A stretch of DNA of 64,000 nt from NCBI RefSeq assembly GCF_014196515.1, contig NZ_JACIDV010000002.1, forward strand, positions 415,924-479,923, written 5' to 3'. The notes below the pieces were generated by a model. That model was given only the letters and a program-made list of their open reading frames with translations. It ran no database searches and was not told the origin of the DNA. Position numbers and translations under genes: made by a program. Positions 55,192 to 63,874 of the stretch are shown here, in pieces (position 1 is the first letter of the stretch; each line of letters starts with the position of its first letter). The stretch comes from Rhizobium skierniewicense. GTDB lineage: Bacteria; Pseudomonadota; Alphaproteobacteria; Rhizobiales; Rhizobiaceae.

Positions 55192-55915
55192 AAAACGCAC
55201 CGTATCAGGCCATTGGTGGCGACTTGTGGAGGCGCAGCATCAGGTCTCCACGATGAAGCTCGTCGACACCGTGGATGAGCAGTCGCTGCTGGAAGATATT
55301 CTGGAAGACAGCAAACGCCGCTTTCCGCCAGAGTGTGCGGGCCTCGATTATCTGCTGGCCACACCCTTTCGCTACGATGCCGCCTATCCCCATGGTTCAC
55401 GCTTTCGCCGGGCAGGTTGGACCAAGGGCGTCTATTACGCCTCGGCCAGAGTGGAAACGGCGCTCGCCGAAATGGCGTTCTATCGCCTGTTGTTCTATGC
55501 CGAATCTCCTGCCACGCGACTGCCCGCAAACGCGGCGGAATACACCGCCTTTTCCGCTGAGATCGGCACGCGTTCTGCCATCGATCTGACCCAGCCCCAG
55601 CTGTCGGGCAACGGTGCGGCCTGGACGCATCCGACGGACTACGCGCCTTGTCAGGCCTTGGCGGACACAGCGCGGGCAGCGAATGTGGAGGCCATCCTCT
55701 ATCAGTCCGTGCGCGATCCCCATGGCGGGCTCAACATGGCCCTTCTCACGCCGCTCGCCTTTGAAAAGAAGCAACCGGTGGAGCGGATCAACTGGCGTAT
55801 CCGGCTGGCGAAAACCGGCATTCAGGCGCTGTGCGATTTCCCGATGCAGCGCATTGGTTTTGCCGCGGACGATTTTGCGGGAGACCCGCGCATCGCAAAA
55901 ATGTTGAGCGCCTAG
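55151..55915 (+). CDS. RES-domain toxin
   Basis: 254-aa RES-family toxin. Members degrade NAD+ or ADP-ribosylate targets. The conserved arrangement is visible: RFRRAGWTKGVYYASARVETALAEMAFYRL contains the Arg, Tyr and Glu of the active site, and a Ser occurs in YQSVRDPHGG. The ATG at 55151 lies inside the antitoxin gene. The ribosome site is weak, consistent with coupling to antitoxin translation. Confidence 0.92.
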   Translation: MSLPIWTPDALQSEKRTVSGHWWRLVEAQHQVSTMKLVDTVDEQSLLEDILEDSKRRFPPECAGLDYLLATPFRYDAAYPHGSRFRRAGWTKGVYYASARVETALAEMAFYRLLFYAESPATRLPANAAEYTAFSAEIGTRSAIDLTQPQLSGNGAAWTHPTDYAPCQALADTARAANVEAILYQSVRDPHGGLNMALLTPLAFEKKQPVERINWRIRLAKTGIQALCDFPMQRIGFAADDFAGDPRIAKMLSA

Positions 55916-55941
55916 CCCAGGCTGACCAAACCCGGCCGTAG

Positions 55942-56118
55942 ACGCTCTGTATCTGGGGTTATTGCTTCAATGTCGATGGCATCGAAGCCACCACCATCCG
56001 CGTCAGCACCGGTGACGGCAAGGTCGTCAACGGCCCGATGGAGGTTCCGGGCGGCAGCTGGATCGTCAACTGCCGCCCGGATGGGGCCTGTTTCTCGCTG
56101 GTTTCTCCAGCAAAATGA
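55942..56118 (+). pseudogene. C-terminal remnant of a VOC/glyoxalase-family gene
   Basis: An open stretch of about 58 codons without a start codon reads WGYCFNVDGIEATTIRV and GDGKVVNGPMEVPGGSWIVN, ending DGACFSLVSPAK and a TGA at 56118. This closely resembles the last third of VOC-superfamily glyoxalase-like proteins (typically KVVNGPMEVPGGSWIVQ...GAMFALV). The rest of the gene is absent and a stop lies just upstream, so it is a decayed remnant. Confidence 0.72.
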
Positions 56119-56133
56119 GGTGAGGGGCGGGGA

Positions 56134-57030
56134 TCACCCACCCCTTGGCAGCCGCACATGGTCGATGAAGGCGCGAAGCTTGGGTGCCAGATTGCGGCGG
56201 CTGGGGTAGTAGAGATAGAAGCCCGCGAAGCTGTGGCAATAATCTTCGAGCATCGGCACCAATTGTCCACGCTCGATATAGGGTCGAAACGTTTCTTCCA
56301 TTCCAAAGGTAATGCCAGCCCCCGCGCAGGCGAGCTTGATCATGAGCTGCATGTCGTTGGTGGTAAATTCCGGCTGAACCGCCACGGCAAATTCACGGTC
56401 GTTTTCCGCAAATTCCCAGCGGTATGGCGCAACGCCGGGGCGCGGGCGCCAGCCGATGCAGCTGTGGCCAATGAGGTCTGCGGGGTGGGATGGCACACCG
56501 TTACGGTCTCTATAAGCGGGCGAACAGACCGGAAGCTGGCGCTGCTCGACCGATACGGGCACGGCGATCATGTCCTGTGCAATCAATTCGCCCAGCCGCA
56601 CGCCCGCATCATATCGCTCAGTCACGATATCGAACTCCTCATCGGTCACGATGATATCCAGCTGAACATCCGGATAGGCCTGCGCAAAGCTGGCAAGCAG
56701 CGGGCCGGAGAGAAACCGTTCTGCAATTGACGACACAGCCAGCCGCAATTGCCCGCGCACGGTCCCGCCGAGTGACGAGGTGACGCGCGCTGCCTGGGTG
56801 ATATTTGCGATGGATGGAGACACCTGCGCATAGAGGTTCTGCCCCGCTTCCGTCAGGCTGACACTGCGGGTCGTGCGCTGCACCAGCGCTATTCCCATCG
56901 TTTCTTCCAGCTTGCGGATGGTCTGGCTGACAGCGGACCGGGTCACGCCCAAACGATCAGCGGCAGCGCGGAAATTACGCTCTTCTGCGACCATGCAGAG
57001 AATCGAGAGAGCATTGAGATCGATGTGCAT
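56134..57030 (-). CDS. LysR-family transcriptional regulator
   Basis: 298-aa LTTR. The HTH is FRAAADRLGVTRSAVSQTIRKLE; the periplasmic-binding-like effector domain follows from about residue 92. It is divergent from an SDR gene 121 bp away, which it probably controls. The effector is unknown. Confidence 0.93.
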   Translation of the reverse strand: MHIDLNALSILCMVAEERNFRAAADRLGVTRSAVSQTIRKLEETMGIALVQRTTRSVSLTEAGQNLYAQVSPSIANITQAARVTSSLGGTVRGQLRLAVSSIAERFLSGPLLASFAQAYPDVQLDIIVTDEEFDIVTERYDAGVRLGELIAQDMIAVPVSVEQRQLPVCSPAYRDRNGVPSHPADLIGHSCIGWRPRPGVAPYRWEFAENDREFAVAVQPEFTTNDMQLMIKLACAGAGITFGMEETFRPYIERGQLVPMLEDYCHSFAGFYLYYPSRRNLAPKLRAFIDHVRLPRGG

Positions 57031-57151
57031 TGGTTAGATTTTTTATCCATCGAAGTTAGAACTGAGCCAGTTATCACGACAATGCCACTGAACTATCTTC
57101 TTCGCAACAGCACCGACCGGACACGGCGCGCTGGGAAAAAGGAGATAAATC

Positions 57152-57874
57152 ATGGTATTGAACAAAGTCGTTCTCATTACAGGTGCATCGAGCGGTATTG
57201 GCGAAGGCATTGCGCGCGAACTGGCCGTTGCGGGCGCAAGACTCGTCATCGGCGCACGTCGCATGGACCGTCTGGAAACATTGGCGAATGAGCTTCGCCA
57301 GTTGGGCGCTGAGGTCGTTCCCCACTCCCTCGACGTGACGGACCGGGAAAGCGTGGCAGCCTTTGCGGATGCGGGACGCAAGGCATTCGGCCACATCGAT
57401 GTCATCGTCAACAATGCCGGCATCATGCCGCTGTCGTTGATGTCATCGCTCAAGGTCGATGAGTGGGACCGTATGATCGACGTCAACATCAAGGGCGTGC
57501 TTTACGGCGTTGCCGCCGTGTTGCCGGAGATGACCAGCCGGAAATCCGGCCAGATCATCAACATCGCCTCCATCGGTGCGCTTGCGGTATCGCCAACGGC
57601 AGCGGTCTATTGCGCCACGAAATTCGCGGTGCGTGCCATTTCCGATGGGCTGCGTCAGGAAAACAAGGACATCCGCGTGACCTGCATTCACCCTGGCGTG
57701 GTGGAAAGCGAGTTGGCCAGCACCATCACCGACCCCGCTGCTGCGGAACTGATGAAGGGTTATCGCGCCATCGCGCTGAAACCCAACGCGATCGGTCGCG
57801 CCGTGCGGTTTGCGATCGAACAACCTGATGATGTCGATGTCAACGAAATCGTCGTTCGCCCGACCGCTGCGTGA
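57152..57874 (+). CDS. Short-chain dehydrogenase/reductase
   Basis: 240-aa classical SDR. The cofactor motif is TGASSGIGEGIA, the structural NNAG is present, and the catalytic Tyr-x-x-x-Lys is YCATK, preceded by a Ser in NIASIG. It is NADP-preferring by its GARRMDRLE loop. Divergent from the LysR gene; the Atu4866-family gene follows 12 bp later and may be co-transcribed. Confidence 0.93.
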   Translation: MVLNKVVLITGASSGIGEGIARELAVAGARLVIGARRMDRLETLANELRQLGAEVVPHSLDVTDRESVAAFADAGRKAFGHIDVIVNNAGIMPLSLMSSLKVDEWDRMIDVNIKGVLYGVAAVLPEMTSRKSGQIINIASIGALAVSPTAAVYCATKFAVRAISDGLRQENKDIRVTCIHPGVVESELASTITDPAAAELMKGYRAIALKPNAIGRAVRFAIEQPDDVDVNEIVVRPTAA

Positions 57875-57886
57875 TGGGAGCAATCG

Positions 57887-58240
57887 ATGAACATGGTCTC
57901 GACCTCGGTTGCCATCGCACTGGCAACCGCCGCCATTGATGGCATTTCGCCCGCAGCCAACTCCATGAGAAAGGTACAGATGACGAACTCAACATCCCAA
58001 AACCAGATGCACCCCTATCTCGGCATGTGGGTGACAGGCGACGGCCATATTCGCCAGGAACTGTTGCTGAATGGACGGTATGACGAAGCGCGTGGCAACC
58101 GAAAAAGCGCCTATCAGGGCCGCTATGAGATCAACGGCAATCATATCGACTATTGGGACGATACGGGCTTTACCGCAGACGGCGAGTTCGTGGATGATGT
58201 GTTGTATCACGGGGGAATGATTTTTTATCGGGAGCGATGA
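57887..58240 (+). CDS. Atu4866-domain protein
   Basis: 117-aa protein of the small Atu4866 family, named after an Agrobacterium protein of known structure but unknown function. The conserved segment is PYLGMWVTGDGHIRQELL and NGRYDEARGNR...YQGRYEINGNHIDYWDDTGF. The first ~30 residues (MVSTSVAIALATAAIDGIS) may be a signal peptide or an overlong start; ATG 57980 would give only the domain. GGGAG precedes 57887. It lies 12 bp after the SDR gene. Confidence 0.82.
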   Translation: MNMVSTSVAIALATAAIDGISPAANSMRKVQMTNSTSQNQMHPYLGMWVTGDGHIRQELLLNGRYDEARGNRKSAYQGRYEINGNHIDYWDDTGFTADGEFVDDVLYHGGMIFYRER

Positions 58241-58254
58241 TCTCTTCACCGTCA

Positions 58255-58273
58255 CCCCGGCTCACGGCCGGGG
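58255..58273. terminator. Hairpin between convergent Atu4866-family and HerA-like genes
   Basis: 7-bp stem CCCCGGC / GCCGGGG with a 5-nt loop, 14 bp after one stop and 15 bp before the other. No clear T-run. Confidence 0.6.
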
Positions 58274-58288
58274 TTACAGAGGGGGCGC

Positions 58289-59857
58289 CTACCGTCGCAA
58301 ACTTCCCAAGATACCTCGCACCAAGGCGCGCCCGACCGAACTTGCAACCGTGCGGGCGGCGCTCTTCATCGCCGCCTCGATCACCGTTTCGCGCTGATAG
58401 CCGCCAGCCTTGCGTTTCGTTCCGGTGGTGGAAGCCTGTGTCGGCTCCTCGTCATCGCCAAAGCCCGGCAGCTTCCAGCGGCTGGAGGCGCTGTCGGCCG
58501 GTTGGTTGGCCTGTTCTTCGGCGGCCCGTTTGGCTGCTTCTGCATCGGCAGCCTTCTGGGCACGGGCGGCCAGCAGTTCGAAGGCGGATTCACGGTCGAG
58601 GTCGGTGTCGTAGACCCCGGCAACCGGGCTGGTGCTCATGATGCTGCGGCGTTCGTCGTCGCTGACGGGACCGACGCGGCCCGAGGGTGGGCGAACCAAG
58701 GTGCGCTCCACGATGGAGGGTGCGCCCTTGTCGCCGAGCGTCGAAACCAGTGCTTCCCCGGTGCCGAGCGTGGTGATGGCGTCTGCCGTGCTGAAGGCCG
58801 GGTTCTGGCGGAATGTATCGGCGGCGGTTTTGACGGCCTTCTGCTCACGCGGCGTATAGGCGCGCAGCGCGTGTTGCACGCGGTTGCCAAGCTGCGCCAG
58901 AACGGTTTCCGGCACATCCAGCGGGTTCTGCGTCACGAAGTAAACGCCGACGCCCTTGGAGCGAATGAGGCGCACGACCTGCTCGACGCGCTCCACCAGC
59001 ACGCGCGGCGCATCGTTGAACAGCAGGTGCGCTTCGTCGAAGAAGAAGACAAGCCTGGGCTTGGCGGGATCGCCGATTTCCGGCAGCTCCTCAAACAGTT
59101 CAGACAGCATCCACAGCAGGAATGTGCCGTAAAGGCGCGGGTTCATCATCAGCTTGTCGGCGGCCAGGACCGAGATCGTGCCGCGTCCGTCAGGCGTGAT
59201 CCGCATGATATCGGAAATCTTCAGCGCCGGTTCACCGAAGAAATGTTCGGCCCCCTGTTGCTCCAGCACCAGAAGACCGCGCTGTAGCGAGCCGACCGAG
59301 GATTTGGAAATCAGGCCGAATTGGCTGGAAAGCTCAGACGCGTGTTCGCCCATATAGTTGAGCAGCGCCTGCAAGTCCTTGAGATCCAGAAGCGGCAATC
59401 CCCCCTGATCGGCAATCTTGAAGGCGATGTTGAGGACGCCTTCCTGCGCTTCGGACGCATCCATCAGGCGCGCCAGCAAAAGCGGCCCCATTTCGGCGAT
59501 GGTGGCGCGAACACGGTGGCCTTTTTCGCCGTAGAGGTCCCAGAAGATGACCGGAAACTGCTCGTAGGACAGGTCGGTGAAACCGATCTGTTCGGCTCGC
59601 TTCGTGACCCAGTCCTTGGCCTCACCCCTTGCCGCAATACCGGACAGGTCACCCTTCACATCGGCGCAGAAAACGGGCACGCCCGCCTTGGCAAAGCCCT
59701 CGGCCAGAACCTGAAGCGAGACAGTCTTGCCGGTGCCGGTGGCGCCGGTGATGAGGCCGTGGCGGTTGCCGAATTTCAGATCGAGATATTCGCCCTTGTT
59801 CAGGCTGTCGTCTGCGTTGCGGCTTGTGCCGATATAGAGCTTTCCGTCCTGCAACAT
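58289..59857 (-). CDS. HerA-like ATPase (DUF853/helicase HerA C-terminal domain)
   Basis: 522-aa P-loop ATPase. Walker A is GATGTGKTVSLQ, Walker B is LVFFFDEAHLLF, and FVTQNPLDVP resembles the sensor region. The C-terminal part is a long Ala/Glu-rich helix, then a basic tail. Members of this group are distant HerA/FtsK relatives of uncertain role in bacteria. ATG 59857 is preferred (GGAGG upstream); a longer frame to 60004 is not supported. Confidence 0.87.
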   Translation of the reverse strand: MLQDGKLYIGTSRNADDSLNKGEYLDLKFGNRHGLITGATGTGKTVSLQVLAEGFAKAGVPVFCADVKGDLSGIAARGEAKDWVTKRAEQIGFTDLSYEQFPVIFWDLYGEKGHRVRATIAEMGPLLLARLMDASEAQEGVLNIAFKIADQGGLPLLDLKDLQALLNYMGEHASELSSQFGLISKSSVGSLQRGLLVLEQQGAEHFFGEPALKISDIMRITPDGRGTISVLAADKLMMNPRLYGTFLLWMLSELFEELPEIGDPAKPRLVFFFDEAHLLFNDAPRVLVERVEQVVRLIRSKGVGVYFVTQNPLDVPETVLAQLGNRVQHALRAYTPREQKAVKTAADTFRQNPAFSTADAITTLGTGEALVSTLGDKGAPSIVERTLVRPPSGRVGPVSDDERRSIMSTSPVAGVYDTDLDRESAFELLAARAQKAADAEAAKRAAEEQANQPADSASSRWKLPGFGDDEEPTQASTTGTKRKAGGYQRETVIEAAMKSAARTVASSVGRALVRGILGSLRR

Positions 59858-60072
59858 CACGCCAGTTCCTCCGGTCAAACGGGCATGCGATGCCCTTTGT
59901 CTAATATTTGCAATAGTCTTATAGGAACTGGCTGTGCGCTCAACAACTGTTTGATAAGGTTGTTGAAGCGGCCTGCCAAACTTGGACGCGGCGCGATTTC
60001 CCACCTTGTGTCCAAACTTCAGTTGTTTTACGTTGACGTTAACGTCATTTATTCGTTTTCAGGAGGAACACT

Positions 60073-60465
60073 ATGAGCGAGATCGTTACGCAGATTGCCG
60101 ACAAGGTTGGTATCGAACATGACAAGGCCGAAAAGGCTTTGGGCATGATGTTGGGCTTTCTTCAGCGCGAAGCGGATGATGCGCCCGTTGCCAGGATGAT
60201 CGAAGCCATTCCCGGCGCGCCTGATCTGGTTGCCCGTTTCAACGGTGAAGGCCAGGGCGGCGGCGGTCTGCTCGGCGGTCTGATGAGCGCCATCGGCGGC
60301 GGCGGCATCATGGGTCTCGGCCAGCAGCTGATGAGCCAGGGCCTCGGCATGAGCGAAATCTCCGCACTGGCCAAGGAAACCATCGCCATCGCCCGCCAGC
60401 ATGCAGGCGACGAGACGGTGGATCAGGTCATCGCATCCGTTCCGGGTCTGAGCCAGTTCGCCTGA
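60073..60465 (+). CDS. Conserved hypothetical protein, Gly-rich (DUF2780/DUF2267-like)
   Basis: 130-aa small protein. A helical N-terminus (KVGIEHDKAEKALGMMLGFL) with AIPGAPDLVARF, a Gly-rich centre (GGGGLLGG...GGGGIMGLG), and a helical C-terminus ending VIASVPGLSQFA. The layout recalls DUF2780-type proteins, including the repeated IPG-like turns, but I am unsure. An excellent AGGAGG precedes the ATG. Its stop directly abuts the hxlR-type gene's stop, tail to tail. Confidence 0.65.
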   Translation: MSEIVTQIADKVGIEHDKAEKALGMMLGFLQREADDAPVARMIEAIPGAPDLVARFNGEGQGGGGLLGGLMSAIGGGGIMGLGQQLMSQGLGMSEISALAKETIAIARQHAGDETVDQVIASVPGLSQFA

Positions 60466-60894
60466 TTACATGTCAGGGCGCGGTGTGTGTTCCTTGAACG
60501 CTTTCCGCGCCTTTTCTATATCCGCATGGTGGGTCTCGGCCCAGATCCACACGCCGCAAAAGGCACTGCCGAGACTGTTACCCAGCGCCGTCAGGCTGTA
60601 ATCCACATGCGGTGGTATGACGGGGTGGATGACACGCTTCACCAGCCCGTCGCATTCCATCTGCCGCAGCGTTTTCGTCAGCATCTTCTGGCTGATACCG
60701 CCGACCTGGTGGCCGATCTGCGTGAAGCGCAGTGTGCCCTTCTGCTCCAGAAGTTCCAGAATAAGCATCGTCCACTTGTCCGCGACCTTGGCGATGATGT
60801 CACGCACCAGCACCTCGATAACCGGGTCGGTCTCTTCCGGCGGCGGGTATTGGCGTTTTTCCTCGGTGGTTTTATCGGCCAGATGCCTTTTCAT
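60466..60894 (-). CDS. HxlR-family transcriptional regulator
   Basis: 142-aa winged-helix regulator. The HxlR core is visible as DKWTMLILELLEQKGTLRFTQIGHQVGGISQKMLTKTLRQME, with the wing VIHPVIPPHVDYSLTALG. A single Cys (SAFCGVW) might be redox-active, as in some members. Divergent from the SDR gene at 60998. Confidence 0.92.
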   Translation of the reverse strand: MKRHLADKTTEEKRQYPPPEETDPVIEVLVRDIIAKVADKWTMLILELLEQKGTLRFTQIGHQVGGISQKMLTKTLRQMECDGLVKRVIHPVIPPHVDYSLTALGNSLGSAFCGVWIWAETHHADIEKARKAFKEHTPRPDM

Positions 60895-60934
60895 CCCGAC
60901 ACTCTCCGTTCGGTCAGTATAAATCTTTCGGGTG

Positions 60935-60962
60935 CCTACTACCCTTTAGGAGACATCCTACT
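60935..60962. promoter_or_regulatory. Candidate HxlR operator
   Basis: Direct repeat CCTACT at 60935 and 60957, 22 bp apart (two helical turns), in the 103-bp gap between the divergent hxlR-type and SDR genes. Speculative. Confidence 0.3.
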
Positions 60963-60997
60963 TACGTTTTGGCTCAGCAACAAGGAAGGGTTCTCCC

Positions 60998-61756
60998 ATG
61001 AACGTCACAGGCAACACCATTCTCATCACAGGCGGCGGTTCGGGCATTGGTCGTGCGCTGGCGGAAGCATTTCACGCGCTGGGCAATCAGGTCATCATTT
61101 CCGGTCGCCGTGCGGCGCTGTTGCAGGAGGTCGCCACGGCCAATCCGGGCATGGCCTGGGCCACGATGGATGCGACGGATGCGCAGGGTATCCGTGCTTT
61201 TGCCGATAAGCTCATTGCCGACCATCCCGATCTCAACGCCGTCATCAACAATGCCGGCATCATGAAGAACGAGGATATCAAGGCGGCCCCTGATTATATC
61301 GATGTGGCGGAAGAAACCATCGCCACCAATTTACTGGCCCCCATCCGTCTGACGGCTTCACTGCTTCCGCATTTCCTGACGAAGCCGAAGGCGACAGTGC
61401 TCACGGTCTCGTCCGGGCTTGCCTTTGTGCCGATGGTGGCGACGCCCACCTACAGCGCCACGAAATCTGCCATTCACGGATATTCCATGGCCATCCGTGA
61501 ACAGCTTAAAGGCACCTCGGTCGATGTCATCGAAATCATCCCGCCTTACGTCCAGACAACGTTGCAGGGTGATCAGCAGGCAACGGACGAACGCGCCATG
61601 CCGTTGGACGCCTATATTGCCGAGGTGATGGAGATCATGACCAACCAGCCGGACGCGACCGAGATCGTCGTCGAACGCTGCAAGCCGCTGAGGTTCGCGG
61701 CTGAAAACGGCAATTTCGATCAGGTGTTTGGTATGGTGAACGGGATGCACGCCTGA
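60998..61756 (+). CDS. Short-chain oxidoreductase (DltE-like SDR)
   Basis: 252-aa SDR. Cofactor motif TGGGSGIGRALAEAF, NNAG at about 84, catalytic YSATK. The sequence style (NTILITGGGSGIG; VVERCKPLRFAAENG near the end) resembles the DltE/YvaG-type oxidoreductases often paired with HxlR regulators. Substrate unknown. A strong terminator follows. Confidence 0.92.
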   Translation: MNVTGNTILITGGGSGIGRALAEAFHALGNQVIISGRRAALLQEVATANPGMAWATMDATDAQGIRAFADKLIADHPDLNAVINNAGIMKNEDIKAAPDYIDVAEETIATNLLAPIRLTASLLPHFLTKPKATVLTVSSGLAFVPMVATPTYSATKSAIHGYSMAIREQLKGTSVDVIEIIPPYVQTTLQGDQQATDERAMPLDAYIAEVMEIMTNQPDATEIVVERCKPLRFAAENGNFDQVFGMVNGMHA

Positions 61757-61770
61757 GCGCTGTACAAAAG

Positions 61771-61793
61771 CCGCACGCCTCATGGGCGTGCGG
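61771..61793. terminator. Bidirectional terminator between SDR and SMI1/KNR4-like genes
   Basis: A perfect 9-bp stem CCGCACGCC / GGCGTGCGG with a 5-nt loop. The minus-strand transcript continues CTTTTGT. Confidence 0.8.
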
Positions 61794-61795
61794 GA

Positions 61796-62734
61796 CTACG
61801 CCGTTAGGCCCAGCCATGCCCGCCACGCCTTGCCGTTTTCCGTCGTCCAGTCAATGACGCATCCGCTAATCGCCGCCAGCCCTTCTTTTTCGACTGTCTG
61901 TCGGTCCTTATACGTTTCGTTAAACCTGTCGAAAGCGGCCTTACTCTTCTGTTCATTGGCGAAAATCTCGAGGATGTATATCTCGAAACCAAGGAAGTTG
62001 AGGCGGCTCTGCTGGTCGAGGTGGTCCAGCAGGCTTTGACCGAACAGCCATGCCGGTTCGTCTGAACCATCATGAAAGCTGATGAACAGTTCCTCGCCGG
62101 GTGATTCCATATCGATCGCGACGATGTCTCCGCCGCCATTGGTGGTGATGGGGAAGCCCCGTTCCATCATATTGGCATAAACGGTGTAATGCGCCCTGGT
62201 GCCTTCGTCTTCCGCCTCTGCGGCAGATTGCCGGAAGCTGGTAATCCAGTCATTCCGTGCAGCCCACAGGTCCGCCATCTCCTCAAGATCGATACGGACA
62301 CCACCGCTGTTGATCAGCGGTTCATTTTTTTCGTCTGAAAACGGCTTTGGCGGCACGAGGTTGTATTTGACGTCGATCAAGCCGCCGGTATCCGACATAT
62401 GTCCCGGCAAAAGCCAATGCGTGTCGATCCCGCTGCTGCACTCCTTGAAGAAATGCCGCAACGTCTTTGGCAGCGGCCGGCCGATCTTTTGTTCAACGCG
62501 AACGAGGCGGCTTTCTTCAGCGGGAGGCTTGATCTTGAAATGCGGTGGCTTGTAAAAGCGCCAGTCGCCTGTGAAGTTCAACTTCAGGGACGCAAGTTGG
62601 CACAGCCGGGTCTGATCAACGATCTTGTCCCACTGCGAAGTCATAGTCTGAGACCCTGCCACGCTCGTGCCCGAAAGTCCGAGCGCCGACATCCCGGCCA
62701 TAAAACCGCGTCGTCCAATAAGACCTGGCATCAC
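61796..62734 (-). CDS. SMI1/KNR4-like (SUKH) protein with Tat-like signal
   Basis: 312-aa protein. The N-terminus contains GRRGFMAGMSALGLSGTSVAG, a twin-arginine-like signal. Residues ~75-240 resemble the SMI1/KNR4 fold: an early VRVEQKIGRPLPKTLRHFFKE segment and ITTNGGGDIVAID as the characteristic loop. In other bacteria SUKH proteins are often immunity proteins, but no toxin or secretion gene is adjacent. I am moderately sure of the domain and unsure of any role. Confidence 0.7.
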   Translation of the reverse strand: MMPGLIGRRGFMAGMSALGLSGTSVAGSQTMTSQWDKIVDQTRLCQLASLKLNFTGDWRFYKPPHFKIKPPAEESRLVRVEQKIGRPLPKTLRHFFKECSSGIDTHWLLPGHMSDTGGLIDVKYNLVPPKPFSDEKNEPLINSGGVRIDLEEMADLWAARNDWITSFRQSAAEAEDEGTRAHYTVYANMMERGFPITTNGGGDIVAIDMESPGEELFISFHDGSDEPAWLFGQSLLDHLDQQSRLNFLGFEIYILEIFANEQKSKAAFDRFNETYKDRQTVEKEGLAAISGCVIDWTTENGKAWRAWLGLTA

Positions 62735-62803
62735 CTTGCTCGAGTTGTAATCCAGAGTTGAGCAGCTTAGCGATACCCTTCTATCGCTTCAAGCCTGTTT
62801 CCC

Positions 62804-62830
62804 AAAAAAGCCCGACATCACTGCCGGGCT
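62804..62830 (-). terminator. Rho-independent terminator of the aldo/keto reductase gene
   Basis: 6-bp stem AGCCCG / CGGGCT (62809-62830) followed on the minus strand by TTTTTT. It lies 23 bp past the stop. Confidence 0.78.
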
Positions 62831-62852
62831 CTTTGGGTGGTGATCTCTATGA

Positions 62853-63680
62853 TCAAACATCCCATTCCGGTGCCAGATGCCCCGGATTGACGATCCGGCC
62901 ATCCTTTTTCGCCAGCGCGAAAATCGCCTGCATGTCGTCGCTGGACAGCTCGAAATCGAAGATGTCGTAATTTTCCTTCAACCGGCTTTCTGTCGCCGTC
63001 TTGGAAAGTGCGATGATATCGGGCTGCTGGACGGCCCAGCGCAAGGCCACCTGTGCGGCGGTCTTGCCGTGTTTCGCACCGATGTCTTTCAGAACCGCAT
63101 CGTGAGGCACCTTGCCATCCGCCATCAGATAATAGGCTGTAACGGAAAGACCGTGTTTGCGGGCCGCTTCGATGACATTCGTCTGATCCAGATAGGGGTG
63201 GTACTCGATCTGGTTGTTGGCGATGGGTGCGTCAGAAAGCGTCACAGCTTCTTCTGTCAGCGCCACGTTGAAGTTGGAAATGCCGATATTGCGGACTTTG
63301 CCAGCCTTGTGCACCGCGTTCAACGCGCCGATCCGCTCTGCCAGCGGCACATCGCTCTTTGGCCAGTGCAGCAATAGAAGATCGACGTAGTCGGTCTTCA
63401 GCTTTTTCAAGCTCTCATCGACGGATTTGACGAAATCGTCATGCTTGTACTGATCAACCCAGACTTTGGTGGTGAGAAAAATGTCGCCACGCGCAATACC
63501 GGAATTGGCGATCACCTCGCCCACAGAGGCTTCGTTCTTGTAGATCTGCGCGGTGTCGACGTGGCGAAAGCCGAGTTTAAGGGCTTGCGGGAGGATGCGG
63601 TGGACATCGTCGTCCGGCATGCGGAATGTGCCGAAGCCGAGAGCTGGAATGTTCGCACCGTTGGCGTTCACTGTGTGCAT
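62853..63680 (-). CDS. Aldo/keto reductase
   Basis: 275-aa NADPH-dependent AKR. The tetrad is visible: Asp and Tyr in HVDTAQIYKNE, Lys in FLTTKVWVDQ, His in LLLLHWPK. Signature GISNFNVA is present. ATG 63680 has CGGAG upstream; the upstream extension of the frame crosses the IS-proximal intergenic region and is not real. It resembles 2,5-diketo-gluconate reductase-type enzymes; the true substrate is unknown. Confidence 0.93.
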   Translation of the reverse strand: MHTVNANGANIPALGFGTFRMPDDDVHRILPQALKLGFRHVDTAQIYKNEASVGEVIANSGIARGDIFLTTKVWVDQYKHDDFVKSVDESLKKLKTDYVDLLLLHWPKSDVPLAERIGALNAVHKAGKVRNIGISNFNVALTEEAVTLSDAPIANNQIEYHPYLDQTNVIEAARKHGLSVTAYYLMADGKVPHDAVLKDIGAKHGKTAAQVALRWAVQQPDIIALSKTATESRLKENYDIFDFELSSDDMQAIFALAKKDGRIVNPGHLAPEWDV

Positions 63681-63852
63681 GGTTTTTCTCCGTTTTTGGG
63701 AGTGGGCCCGCAGGGATGCGGGCAGGAAGGTCATGGGGATAAGTGTGTTGGCGGCGGATTTGTTCAAGGCGCAACCGCAACATTCCTCGAATGATAGTAG
63801 ATCCCGCAGTCCGAAACGCGGAGCGCAACGATGATAACCGGGCCAACACAAA

Positions 63853-63874
63853 ATGCGGGCACCAAGGCCCGCAT
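63853..63874 (-). terminator. Terminator-like hairpin beside the insertion sequence
   Basis: A perfect 8-bp stem ATGCGGGC / GCCCGCAT with a 6-nt loop, followed on the minus strand by TTTTGTG. No minus-strand gene ends here within the window, so it may have belonged to a gene to the right that the IS now separates from it. Confidence 0.5.
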
